Positions 44,106 to 52,590 of a stretch of DNA of 64,000 bases are shown one piece after another. The stretch is from Streptomyces sp. ML-6 (GTDB lineage Bacteria > Actinomycetota > Actinomycetes > Streptomycetales > Streptomycetaceae): NCBI RefSeq assembly GCF_030116705.1, contig NZ_JAOTIK010000001.1, forward strand, positions 806,001-870,000, read 5' to 3'. Position 1 is the first letter of the stretch, and each line of letters starts with the position of its first letter. Under the pieces are notes generated by a model. That model was not told the origin of the DNA, searched no databases, and was given only the letters and a program-made list of their open reading frames with translations. The position numbers were made by a program, and so were the translations under genes.

Positions 44106-44300
44106 TCAGCGGCAGTCGTCGCAGTACATGAACACCCAGCCGGTCGAGCAGTTGTCGCTGTACGCCCACCAGTGGTTGTTCCAGTCGTCGCAGCCCGAAC
44201 CGGTGAAGCACTTGTAGCAGGGGGCCGCGGCCGCGGCGTCGACCCCGGGTACGAACCGCTCCAGCAGTTTGCTTCCCAGCTCTTCGATCGTCTTGAACAC
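44106..44300 (-). CDS. 64-aa Cys-rich precursor peptide
   Basis: A likely secreted peptide or RiPP-like precursor. Residues 1-26 (MFKTIEELGSKLLERFVPGV then DAAAAA) form an amphipathic helix ending in an Ala run. They are not hydrophobic enough for a Sec signal, so this looks like an export leader. Residues 27-64 form a core with six Cys at 28, 31, 37, 51, 60 and 63 and five Trp. CxxC pairs lie at both ends (PCYKC and YCDDC) and the middle is WNNHWWAYSD. GTG start with AAGGAG eight bases upstream. It is the first gene of the operon with MauE, TlpA, ABC exporter and S26 peptidase. No known family recognised. Confidence 0.85.
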   Translation of the reverse strand: MFKTIEELGSKLLERFVPGVDAAAAAPCYKCFTGSGCDDWNNHWWAYSDNCSTGWVFMYCDDCR

Positions 44301-44423
44301 GTCGGACTCCTTCTCTCGGTCGTTCTCCCGATGAATCTCGCGATGGAGCCCCTCCCCTACGCTCTCGGAGCGTCAGGGAGAATGCCCAGCCCTTCGGCCG
44401 TTGGAGATACTGGTTGGCGCATG

Positions 44424-44452
44424 TTGGAAAAACCTTGGAAGGGCCTTGAATT
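44424..44452. promoter_or_regulatory. 11-bp-spaced TTGGAA direct repeats, SARP-type operator
   Basis: TTGGAAA (44424), TTGGAAG (44435) and TTGAATT (44446) are spaced exactly 11 bp, with further TTGG copies at 44401 and 44414. SARP activators bind heptamer direct repeats with 11-bp periodicity. It lies between the divergent peptide operon and SARP remnant, about 125 bp upstream of the peptide start. Confidence 0.55.
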
Positions 44453-44510
44453 CGCAGGCCGGTCCCGTTGTCCCGACATCGGGTCTTCGCCCCGGGGGGA
44501 GAGGAGGTCC

Positions 44511-45019
44511 GTGGACTTCATTCTGTTCGGCGGCATCGAGGCACGTGTCGATGGTGCTGCGGTTGACCTGGGCCATGTTCGTCAGCGGTCGGTTCCGGCG
44601 GGGCTGCTGGTCGATGCCGATGCTCCGGTCCCGACCGCCAGGATCGTGGACCGGGGGTGGGGGACCGTCCTCCGCCACGAGCCCACGCCACGCTCTACAG
44701 CCATGTGTCCCGCCTGCGCCGGGTCCTGGCCACGGCGGCCGAGGAGGTGCGCATCCCACGGCAATCGGGCTCGTACGTCCTCACGGTCGATTCGCCAGCC
44801 GTGGACCTGCACCGCTTTCGTGGCCTGGTTGGGCAGGCCCGCGCCGCGGACGACAGCCACGCTGCGGTGCTGTTCGCACAAGCGCTTGCACTGTGGCGCG
44901 GCGATGCCTTCGGCGATCTGGACACTCCTTGGTTCAACGTCCTGCGCGAGCCGTGGCACCGGGAGAGACTCGCGACCGAACCGGATCTGAAGCTCCCCCG
45001 GTGCCCCGTCAGCCGCTGA
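44511..45019 (+). pseudogene. Truncated, frameshifted SARP regulator
   Basis: GTG 44511 with a perfect GGGGAGAGGAGG site begins VDFILFGGIEARVDG ... TARIVDRGWG, the OmpR-like winged HTH of SARPs. One base is then missing in the G-run near 44658. The next frame continues DRPPPRAHATLYSHVSRLRRVLATAAEEV ... SGSYVLTVD and the first part of the BTAD domain (FRGLVGQARAADDSHAAVLFAQALALWRGDAF). The protein stops after about 169 codons, against more than 260 in intact SARPs, overlapping the sbcC end by 11 bp. It was probably the pathway activator of the adjacent peptide operon and is now broken, unless the G-run is a read error. Confidence 0.75.
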
Positions 45020-48000
45020 GCGGATCGGCGGTGCGGTGCCGGACCGCCGATCCGTGCCGTTCCTTCACCACCTCGAGCTGGGCGGGGATGCGGCGGCGCA
45101 GGTCGGCGACATGGCTGACGATGCCGACGCTGCGGTCCCGCTCGCGCAACGAGTCCAGTACGTCGAGCACTTCGTCGAGGGTCTGGTCGTCCAGGCTGCC
45201 GAAGCCCTCGTCGATGAAGAGGGTGTCCAGCCGTACGCCGCCCGCCTCGTCGGTGACGACGTCGGCGAGGCCGAGCGCGAGGGCGAGCGAGGCGAAGAAC
45301 GTCTCGCCGCCCGAGAGCGTGGCCGTGTCGCGCTCCCGGCCGGTCCAGGCGTCGACGACGTGCAGTCCGAGGCCCGCCCTGCGGCCCCCGGTGCGGGCGT
45401 CGGAGTGGACCAGTGTGTACCGGCCGGACGACATGCGCTGCAACCGGGCGGTGGCCGCGGCGGCGACCTGTTCGAGCCGGGCGGCGAGCACGTACGACTC
45501 CAGCCGCATCTTGCGTTCGTTGTCGGCGGAGGTTCCGGCGGTGAGCCCGGCCAGCCGTGCCACCCGGTCGTACTCCTCGCGCAGCGGGCCGAGTCCGCGC
45601 ACCTCCCGCTCGGCGTCCCGCGAGAGCCGGCCGAGTTCGGCGCAGCGCTCGCGCGCGGCGGCCAGCACGGCGGAGGCGTCCCGCAGCAGCCGTTCGGCCG
45701 TGTCGTACGCGGCCTGCGCGGCGGCCACCTCGGCCGGCGGGAGCTGCGCGGCGGCCCGGGTGTCCGTCTCGGCGAGCCGGTCGGCCACGGCGGCCGCCTC
45801 GGACTGCCAGTCGTCGACGAGGCGCTGGAGTTCGCGCTGTGCGGTCTCGTCGAGCAGGTTCAGCGCCGCGGCCCGCGGGGTGTCGAAACCGGCCCGGAAC
45901 GCGGCGTCCGCGAGCCGGTCGTCGGCCTCCTTGCGGCGCTGTGCGGCCTCCTCCTCCGCGCGCACCGCCGCGGCGGCCTCGGCGAGCAGGCCGATCCGGC
46001 GCTCCAGCAGTGCGGCGTGCTCGGCCACGCTGCCGGACTCGCCGCGGGCGGCCACCAACCCGGCCTCCAGCACCGCCTGTTCACGGTCCAGTCCTTCCCG
46101 CAGCGAGGTGCGGGCGGCGGCCCGGCGCTCGGCCCGCTGCCGGTCCTCGAGCCGTTCGGCCTGCTCCCGCTCGGCGGCCGCGAGGGCCTCGCGCGCCGCG
46201 TGCGTGCTGGCCGCGGTGCGGTGCGCCTCGGCGTGATCGCGCGTCAGCCGGTCGACGAACGCGCCGAGTTCGGAAACGGTGGGATCGACGGCAACGGACT
46301 CGGGGGCTGTGGGATCGACGGCGGAATCGAAGGCGGTGGGATCGGGGGCGACGGGCTCCGGCGCGGTCCCGGGCCGTTGCTGCCCGGCCGGACCGGTGTC
46401 CTTCGCCCCGTCCTCCGGCCGGGGCTCCGCCGTGCGGGCGGCCAGGCGCGCGGCCGCGTGCTGTTCGCGTACGACGCCCAGTTCCCGGTCCGCCGCGGTG
46501 CGCGCCTCCTCGGCGCGCCGGTACGCGTCGAGGGCCCGTTCCTCGGTGGCCCGGTCGACGTGCCCGTCGGCGGCGCGGGCCGGTCGGGGGTGGTCGGCCG
46601 AGCCGCAGACCTTGCAGTCCTCGCCGTCCACCAGTTCCGCCGCGAGTTCCGCCGCGATGTCGCGCAGCCGTCGTTCGCGCAGCTCCAGCCAGGATTCGTG
46701 GGCGTGGGCGGCGTGTTCGCGGGCCCCGGCCAGCCGCTCGGCCGCGGCCGACACCCGGATGGCGAGCGCGTCGCGGCGGCGGGCCGCCTCCAGTCGCGCA
46801 CGGGCGGGCTCCAGGCGGCCGGCGAGCTGTTCGGCCCGGGTGGCGGCCTCCTGGGCCTCCTCGATGCGGGCCCGCAGGCCGTCCCGGACGTCCTCCCAGC
46901 CGGCCAGCCAGCCGTCCGCCTCGCGGATCAGCTCGTCGTCGTCCCTGGCCTGGCGTTCCAGTCCGGCGCGCTCGACGTCGATCTCGGCGCTGCGCCGCTC
47001 GGCGCCGCGCGCGGCCTCGAGGCCGCCGAGTTCCTGTCTCAGCCGCCCTTCCAGTTCCGCCAGTTGTTCGGCACCGGCGTCGGCCAGGGTGGCCGGCAGC
47101 GGCGCGCGGGCACGGTCGCGGGCCGCCAGGGCCGCCTGGTACGCGCGCTCGGCCTCGTCGCGCAGGTCCAGGGCGGGGGCGACGAGGTCCGCCTTGCGGG
47201 CGCGGGCGAGCCGGTCGCGGTTCTCCTCGTGGCCGGGACGGCGGGCCTCGAGCGCGGCGGAGCGGCGCAGCGTCTCCTCGTGGCGCTGCTGGAGTGCCGC
47301 GAGTGCGCGGGCCCGGTCGAGGTCTTCCAGGGCGGCCGCCCGTCGGCTGTCGGCCATGGTCAGGGCGGACGCGGCGATGTCGAGCCGTTCGCGGGCGCCG
47401 CTGCGCGCCGTCGCGGCCCATTCCAGGACGCCGTCGGCGAGGCCGGGTTCTCCGGGCCGGGTGTCGGGGAGCGGCGTCCCGGCGACCGGTCCGGCGGCCT
47501 GGGCGATCCGTTGGGCCGTCCCGACGATGCGTTCGTCCCCGGCCCTGACCTGGGCCTCGGCGGTACGGCGCAGTTCCGCCAGGCGCTCCTCCACGGCGGC
47601 GAAGCGGCGGGTGTCGAAGAGCCTGCCGAGCAGTTTGCCGCGCGCCTCGGCGTCGGCGCGCAGGAAGCGTGCGAAGTCGCCCTGCGGCAGGAGCACCACT
47701 TGGCAGAACTGTTCCCGGCTCATCCCGATGAGCTGGGTGATCTCCTCGCCGATCTCCTGGTGGGAGCGGCTGAGCGGCTGCCAGCCCCGGTCCGGGCGGT
47801 GTTCCCGCAGCTCGCTCCGTGCCTTCTCCGTCGTGAAGCCGCTGCCCTTCCGCTTGGGGCGGGGCTGGGCCGGGCGCCGGGTGATCTCGAGGCGTCTGCC
47901 GCCGACGGTCAGCTCCAGCCGGACCTCGGTGGCGACGTCCACCGGGGCGTGGTCGCTGCGCAGGGAGGTGCCGGGGCTCTGTCTCGCCCCGGGCACCGCG

Positions 48001-48161
48001 CCGTACAGGGCGTAGCAGACTGCGTCGAGGACCGAGGTCTTCCCCGCGCCGGTCGGCCCGTGCAGCAGGAAGAGCCCGGCCGAGGAGAGCGCGTCGAAGT
48101 CGATGTCCTGGGTGGTGCCGAACGGCCCGAAGGCGGTGATGGCGAGCCGGTGGAGTCTCAA
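45009..48161 (-). CDS. sbcC: Exonuclease SbcC (Rad50-like ATPase)
   Basis: Encodes 1050 aa. An SMC-like ATPase split across the ends: Walker A GPTGAGKTSVLDAV near residue 35; signature TLSGGETFFASLALALGL and Walker B LDTLFIDEGFG near the C-terminus. Between them are long coiled coils and a zinc hook at CKVCG. With SbcD it opens hairpins and trims double-strand ends. A low-complexity insert (PTAFDSAVDPTAPESVAVDP) lies in the second coil. TTG start overlaps the sbcD stop. The frame continues open upstream but homology starts at LRLHRLAITAFGPFG. Confidence 0.95.
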   Translation of the reverse strand: MRLHRLAITAFGPFGTTQDIDFDALSSAGLFLLHGPTGAGKTSVLDAVCYALYGAVPGARQSPGTSLRSDHAPVDVATEVRLELTVGGRRLEITRRPAQPRPKRKGSGFTTEKARSELREHRPDRGWQPLSRSHQEIGEEITQLIGMSREQFCQVVLLPQGDFARFLRADAEARGKLLGRLFDTRRFAAVEERLAELRRTAEAQVRAGDERIVGTAQRIAQAAGPVAGTPLPDTRPGEPGLADGVLEWAATARSGARERLDIAASALTMADSRRAAALEDLDRARALAALQQRHEETLRRSAALEARRPGHEENRDRLARARKADLVAPALDLRDEAERAYQAALAARDRARAPLPATLADAGAEQLAELEGRLRQELGGLEAARGAERRSAEIDVERAGLERQARDDDELIREADGWLAGWEDVRDGLRARIEEAQEAATRAEQLAGRLEPARARLEAARRRDALAIRVSAAAERLAGAREHAAHAHESWLELRERRLRDIAAELAAELVDGEDCKVCGSADHPRPARAADGHVDRATEERALDAYRRAEEARTAADRELGVVREQHAAARLAARTAEPRPEDGAKDTGPAGQQRPGTAPEPVAPDPTAFDSAVDPTAPESVAVDPTVSELGAFVDRLTRDHAEAHRTAASTHAAREALAAAEREQAERLEDRQRAERRAAARTSLREGLDREQAVLEAGLVAARGESGSVAEHAALLERRIGLLAEAAAAVRAEEEAAQRRKEADDRLADAAFRAGFDTPRAAALNLLDETAQRELQRLVDDWQSEAAAVADRLAETDTRAAAQLPPAEVAAAQAAYDTAERLLRDASAVLAAARERCAELGRLSRDAEREVRGLGPLREEYDRVARLAGLTAGTSADNERKMRLESYVLAARLEQVAAAATARLQRMSSGRYTLVHSDARTGGRRAGLGLHVVDAWTGRERDTATLSGGETFFASLALALGLADVVTDEAGGVRLDTLFIDEGFGSLDDQTLDEVLDVLDSLRERDRSVGIVSHVADLRRRIPAQLEVVKERHGSAVRHRTADPLSG

Positions 48162-49324
48162 CGGTTCACCTCGCGCACCGCGTCGTCCACCCGTACGTGG
48201 TCGAAGGCGCCGCGCAGCACCGTCCGTTCCTGTTCGTCGGCCGCCGATCCGCCCCGCACGTGTGCCACGAAGTCCTCCGCGATCTGCTGGTCGTCGCGCC
48301 CCTTGAGACGCTGTGCGTACGAGGCGAGCGGGTCCTCGGGGGCCCGGTCGGGTTCGAACACGAGGCTGAGCGTGTGCGGGAACCGCTCGGCGAGCCGGGC
48401 CATCGGTTCGACCGGGCGCGTCGGGTCGGTGAGGGTGGCCTCGATCCAGGACTCCCGGTGCCGCTCCAGCGCGGGGTCCTCGACGAGGTCGTCGAGGCGG
48501 CCCCGGAGCCGGGCGAGCGGGCGGGGCACGGGGAGGTCGACGCGTTCGGCGGCGAACGTGCCCGGTGCGCCGAGGTCGATCAGCCACATGGTCTTGCGGT
48601 GGTGGGCCTCGGAGAAGGAGTACGCGAGCGGCGAACCCGAGTAGCGGACCCGTTCGGTGACGGTCTGGCAGCCGTGCAGATGGCCGAGTGCCACGTAGTC
48701 GACGCCGTCGAAGACGCCGGCGGGGACGGCGGCCACTCCGCCGACGGTGATGTCGCGTTCGCTGTCGCTGGGTTCGCCGCCCGCGACGAAGGCGTGGGCG
48801 AGGACCACGGAGCGGGTGCCGTCGGGGCGGGTCGCGAGGTCGGCGCGGACCTGTTCCATGGCCGCGCCGAGCACCGCCTCGTGCCCGGCGCGCCCGGCCC
48901 CGAGAACGTCCTTGACCAGGGCGGGTTCCAGGTAGGGCAGTCCGTAGAACGCGACGTCGCCGTGCGGGTCGGACAGGACGAGGGGGGTGGCGCAGTCGGC
49001 GGGGTCGGTGCGCAGGTGGATTCCGGCCCGCTCGATCAGTCCCGCGCCGACGCCCAGCCTGCGGGCCGAGTCGTGGTTCCCGGAGATCATCACGGTGGGC
49101 ACGTCGGCGGTGGCGAGGCGGTGCAGCGCGTCATCGAAGAGTTCCACCGCGGACAGGGGCGGAACGGCTCTGTCGTACACGTCACCCGCGACGAGCACGA
49201 CGTCCACCTCGTACGCGTGCACCGTCGCCACCAAGTGGTCCAGAAAAGCGGCCTGGGCCTCGATCAGGGATACCCGGTGGAACGACCGTCCGAGGTGCCA
49301 GTCCGACGTGTGCAGGATTCTCAA
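48158..49324 (-). CDS. sbcD: Exonuclease SbcD (Mre11-like nuclease)
   Basis: Encodes 388 aa. Metallophosphatase motifs are visible: ILHTSDWHLGRSF, VVLVAGDVYDRAVPP, ISGNHDSARRLG and YVALGHLHGCQ. TTG 49324 is the best start: it gives LRILHTSDWHLG as in relatives and has GGAG seven bases upstream; no in-frame ATG is near. It forms the SbcCD complex with the next gene (4-bp overlap). The spacer 49325-49548 before it has no recognisable feature. Confidence 0.94.
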   Translation of the reverse strand: MRILHTSDWHLGRSFHRVSLIEAQAAFLDHLVATVHAYEVDVVLVAGDVYDRAVPPLSAVELFDDALHRLATADVPTVMISGNHDSARRLGVGAGLIERAGIHLRTDPADCATPLVLSDPHGDVAFYGLPYLEPALVKDVLGAGRAGHEAVLGAAMEQVRADLATRPDGTRSVVLAHAFVAGGEPSDSERDITVGGVAAVPAGVFDGVDYVALGHLHGCQTVTERVRYSGSPLAYSFSEAHHRKTMWLIDLGAPGTFAAERVDLPVPRPLARLRGRLDDLVEDPALERHRESWIEATLTDPTRPVEPMARLAERFPHTLSLVFEPDRAPEDPLASYAQRLKGRDDQQIAEDFVAHVRGGSAADEQERTVLRGAFDHVRVDDAVREVNR

Positions 49325-49548
49325 GAGCCGGCTCCGACCTTCATCGTTCCCTTCCTCGCCCCCCGGGCCCGTGTCGGCCGCGATACCGCCGTGCCCTGTC
49401 GGCGACCCCGTCGACGGGGCTCCTTGCTTCGCCTCCGACAGTCTTCCATCACCACCGGTGCCGTCGGGCGGGAAGATCGATCCGCCCTGCGACAGGGGGT
49501 CGTTCCGTGACCTTTCATCCCGTATGACCGAATGCCCCCTGTGCCGGT

Positions 49549-50175
49549 TCAGGCGTCGCCGTACGCCTCGCCGCCCAGTTCGAGTTCCGCCTCGCCCGCC
49601 GTGACGTCGGCCAGCCAGCCGCGGAACGCCTCGACGTCCGCGTCCGGCAGCCCGATCTCGATGACGACGGCGTCCGTGTAGCGGACCTCGCGCACGCTGC
49701 GGCCGGTGGCGCGCAGGTCGTTCTCCAGCTTGCCCGCGCGCTGGTGGCCGACGGTGACCGTGGCGAGGCGGAACCGGCGGCGGGTGATGGTGCCGAGTGC
49801 GTCGAGGGCCTCGCCGACCACTCCCCCGTAGGCCCTGATCAGTCCGCCCGCGCCGAGTTTGACGCCGCCGTAGTAGCGGGTGACGACGGCGACGACGTAG
49901 CGCATCTCGCGGCGCGTCAGCATCTGGAGCATGGGTACGCCGGCGGTGCCGCCGGGCTCCCCGTCGTCGCTCGCCTTCTGCACCGAGGCGTCGGCGCCGA
50001 TCACGTAGGCGAAGCAGTTGTGGGTGGCGGTGGGGTGTTCCTTGCGGACGCGTGCGACGAAGTCCTGGGCCTCCTGCTCGGTGGCGGCGGGGGCGAGCGC
50101 GCAGATGAAGCGCGATCGGTTGATCTCGGTCTCGTGCACGCCCGCTCGGGCGACTGTCCGGTACTGCTCCTGCAT
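49549..50175 (-). CDS. YigZ/IMPACT-family protein
   Basis: Encodes 208 aa. The N-terminal UPF0029 (IMPACT) domain shows the motif RSRFICALAPAATEQEAQDFVARVRKEHPTATHNCFAY and DDGEPGGTAGVPML. A C-terminal DUF1949 domain (about 140-200) follows. Thought to bind ribosomes or nucleic acids and influence translation; the exact role is unsettled. It is divergent from the CoA-binding gene (58-bp gap). Confidence 0.93.
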   Translation of the reverse strand: MQEQYRTVARAGVHETEINRSRFICALAPAATEQEAQDFVARVRKEHPTATHNCFAYVIGADASVQKASDDGEPGGTAGVPMLQMLTRREMRYVVAVVTRYYGGVKLGAGGLIRAYGGVVGEALDALGTITRRRFRLATVTVGHQRAGKLENDLRATGRSVREVRYTDAVVIEIGLPDADVEAFRGWLADVTAGEAELELGGEAYGDA

Positions 50176-50233
50176 CCGGCCAGCCTATGCCCCGGAGGGG
50201 AATGGTCCGGGGCCGCCGCCCGTTGTCCGGGTC

Positions 50234-50644
50234 ATGTACGCAGACGAAGAGACGATCCGCAGGATTCTCCGCGACGGTGGCGACACCTGGGCGGTGGTCG
50301 GCCTGTCCAACAACCGGTCCCGCGCGGCCCACCACGTGGCCGAGGTGCTGCAGCGCTTCGGCAAACGGGTGGTTCCGGTGCATCCGAAGGCGGAGCCGGT
50401 CCACGGCGAGAAGGGGTACGCCTCGCTGGCCGACATCCCGTTCCCGGTGGACGTGGTGGACGTCTTCGTCAACAGCGACCTGGCCGGCGCGGTGGCCGAC
50501 GAGGCGGTGGCGGTGGGCGCCAGGGCCGTCTGGTTCCAGCTCGGCGTGATCGACCCGGAGGCGTACGACCGGACGCGCGCCGCCGGGCTCGACATGGTGA
50601 TGGACCGGTGCCCCGCCATCGAGATCCCCGCCCTGCCGGCCTGA
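50234..50644 (+). CDS. CoA-binding domain protein (YccU-like)
   Basis: Encodes 136 aa. A single Rossmann-type CoA-binding domain: TWAVVGLSNNRSRAAHHVAEVLQRFGKRVVPVHPK, VDVVDVFVN, AVWFQLGV and MDRCPAIE. Similar to the ligand-binding part of succinyl-CoA synthetase alpha, but no catalytic His is present. Function unknown; followed 89 bp later by the AAC(3) gene. Confidence 0.92.
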   Translation: MYADEETIRRILRDGGDTWAVVGLSNNRSRAAHHVAEVLQRFGKRVVPVHPKAEPVHGEKGYASLADIPFPVDVVDVFVNSDLAGAVADEAVAVGARAVWFQLGVIDPEAYDRTRAAGLDMVMDRCPAIEIPALPA

Positions 50645-50733
50645 AACCGACGGCCGGAATCCGGCCGCGGCGCCTCACCCGGCCGGATGTGCCCGGTATC
50701 ACGTTCGGCCCGGGGCTGGGAGAATGGCCCACT

Positions 50734-51585
50734 GTGAGCACTACGACCGCGCCACCCCTCCCCCATGCCCGGAGCGGGCTGGCGGGCCAGTTGTCCGCAC
50801 TCGGCGTGAAACGCAACGGCATCCTCCTGGTGCACTCCTCGATGCGCGCGGTCGGCCCGGTGAGCGGGGGCGTCCGCGCGGTGGTCGACGCCCTGCGGGA
50901 GGCGGTCGGGAGCCACGGCACGCTCGTGGTACCCGCCTTCACACCGGAGAACTCCGACACCTCCCCGCACTATCTCGCCCGGGTGCGCGGCCTCACGGAC
51001 CGGGCCCGGGAGGCGGTGCGGGCGAGCATGCCGCCCTTCGACCCGGCGACGTCGGCGGCCCCGTCGATGGGGGTCCTCCCGGAGGCCGTGCGGCTCTCCG
51101 ACGGGGCGGTGCGCAGTCTCCATCCGCAGACGTCCTTCGCCGCGCTCGGCCCCCTGGCCCCTTGTCTGATGGCGCGTCACTCCCCCGACTGCCACCTCGG
51201 CGAGGCCTCGCCGCTGGCCCGTCTTTACGACCGGAGGGCCCATGTGCTCATGCTGGGCACCGGTTTCGACACCTGCACCGCCTTCCACCTCGGCGAGTAC
51301 CGGGTAGCGGCCCCGCCCCGGCGCGCCTACCGCTGCGTGGTGACGGCCGGGGAGCGGCGCCAGTGGTGGGAGTACGAGGACGTCGCCCTGGACGACAGCG
51401 ACTTCGCGGCCCTGGGCGCCGACTTCGTCCGGTCGGACCCGGGGGCGTGCGTCCGTACCGGAACGGTGGGTTCGGCGACGAGCAGGCTCTTCCGGCTCGA
51501 CCACGCCGTGGACTTCGCGACCCGTTGGCTGTCCTCGCACCGCAGCGGCGCGCGGGCCCGGGCGCTCTGCCACTCGCCCGGCTGA
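50734..51585 (+). CDS. AAC(3)-family N-acetyltransferase
   Basis: Encodes 283 aa. The antibiotic_NAT family is recognised by ILLVHSSMRAVGPVSGG, GTLVVPAFTPENSD, SMGVLPEAVR, HPQTSFAALGP and VLMLGTGFDTCTAFHLGE. These enzymes acetylate the 3-amino group of aminoglycosides, but many chromosomal streptomycete copies are cryptic or act on other amines. GTG start with a GGGAGAA site. No aminoglycoside biosynthesis genes are nearby. Confidence 0.92.
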   Translation: MSTTTAPPLPHARSGLAGQLSALGVKRNGILLVHSSMRAVGPVSGGVRAVVDALREAVGSHGTLVVPAFTPENSDTSPHYLARVRGLTDRAREAVRASMPPFDPATSAAPSMGVLPEAVRLSDGAVRSLHPQTSFAALGPLAPCLMARHSPDCHLGEASPLARLYDRRAHVLMLGTGFDTCTAFHLGEYRVAAPPRRAYRCVVTAGERRQWWEYEDVALDDSDFAALGADFVRSDPGACVRTGTVGSATSRLFRLDHAVDFATRWLSSHRSGARARALCHSPG

Positions 51586-51653
51586 GCCCGGGTTCCGGCG
51601 GCCCCTTTCACCGTACGGGCGGAAGCGGGACCGCCGGGGCGGCCCGTGCCCCG

Positions 51654-52499
51654 TCAGGCGTCGGGCGGGTCCGGGGTCTCGCCCGGCTCCGCCAGGGCCA
51701 GCAGCTGTTCGGGCGTGACCCCCGTCGGGATCGGCACCGGGGCCGGGGTGCGCAGCGGCGGCTGCCAGCCCTTCTCCGGGTCCCAGCTGCGCACGACGCG
51801 GGCGGGGGCACCGGCCACCACCGCGTGGTCGGGCACCTCGCCCCGTACCACCGCTCCCGCGGCGACCACCACGTTGCGGCCGAGTCTGGCGCCGGGGAGG
51901 ATCACCGCTCCGGTGCCGATCCAGCAGCCGGGTCCGATGGAAACGGGTTCCATGCGGGGCCATTGCCGGCCGACCGGCTCGTGGGGGTCGTCGTAGCTGT
52001 GGTTCGTGGACGTGATGTAGACGTACGGTCCGCAGTACGTGTCCGGGCCGATGGTCACCGTGGTGTCGGCGACCACGTGGCTGCCCCGGCCGAGCACGAC
52101 CCCGTCCCCCAGGGTCAGGATGGGGTCGGGGCCGAGGTCCAGGTCGGGCATGAGGCCGGCCGTCAGCGTGACCTGCTCGCCGATGATGCAGTGCGCGCCG
52201 AGTTCGATCCACGGTTCGCCGAAGACCGTGCCCTGCGGGAAGGCCAGCCGGGTTCCGGGGCCGATCCGGCCGAAGCGCAGCCTGCCGGGATGTTCCGCGG
52301 TGACCGCGCCCGCCTCCTGCACCCATCGCCAGCCGCGGTGGACGGCCCCGGACAGGGCGCGCCGCCGCCAGGCGGCAAGGGATGAGAACGCGTTCCTGTT
52401 CTTCGGCACCCGCACACGGTAGTCGTCGGCGCCGGCCCCGATCCCCGCGACGACCTGTGATGTTCGCCCCACCGGCCGGTGGACGCCCGGCCGTCGCAT
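51654..52499 (-). CDS. Hexapeptide-repeat acyltransferase (WbbJ-like)
   Basis: Encodes 281 aa. A left-handed beta-helix from about residue 80 to 235 is built from hexapeptide units (IGEQVTLTAG, LGDGVVLGRGSHVVADTTVTIG, ILPGARLGRNVVVAAGAVVRG). The probable catalytic His lies in the loop TSTNHSYDD. It resembles sugar or maltose O-acetyltransferases; acceptor unknown. ATG 52499 is chosen for the excellent GGAGGAACGG site even though the first roughly 35 residues are not conserved; a GTG at 52409 is the alternative. Divergent from the gamma-carbonic anhydrase. Confidence 0.88.
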   Translation of the reverse strand: MRRPGVHRPVGRTSQVVAGIGAGADDYRVRVPKNRNAFSSLAAWRRRALSGAVHRGWRWVQEAGAVTAEHPGRLRFGRIGPGTRLAFPQGTVFGEPWIELGAHCIIGEQVTLTAGLMPDLDLGPDPILTLGDGVVLGRGSHVVADTTVTIGPDTYCGPYVYITSTNHSYDDPHEPVGRQWPRMEPVSIGPGCWIGTGAVILPGARLGRNVVVAAGAVVRGEVPDHAVVAGAPARVVRSWDPEKGWQPPLRTPAPVPIPTGVTPEQLLALAEPGETPDPPDA

Positions 52500-52590
52500 A
52501 CCGTTCCTCCGAAGCGGTCGAACGACCGCGGCCGGCCGACCGGAGTGTACGGGCCCGGCCGCACGACACCTGAGCACGGAGGGACGGGCG

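Larger units (their letters stand above)
39377..45008. other. Putative accessory islet between DUF885 and sbcC
   Basis: Bounded on the left by a recombinase remnant lying right behind the DUF885 terminator and on the right by a SARP gene cut off where sbcC ends. It holds the Cys-rich peptide operon. By eye its genes are less extremely GC-rich than the flanks (not computed). No flanking direct repeats or attachment site were recognised, so boundaries are inferred. Confidence 0.45.

Noticed and set aside
45036-48644. Open frame of about 1200 codons opposite sbcC
   Set aside because: Composition-driven mirror of sbcC, no recognisable domain.
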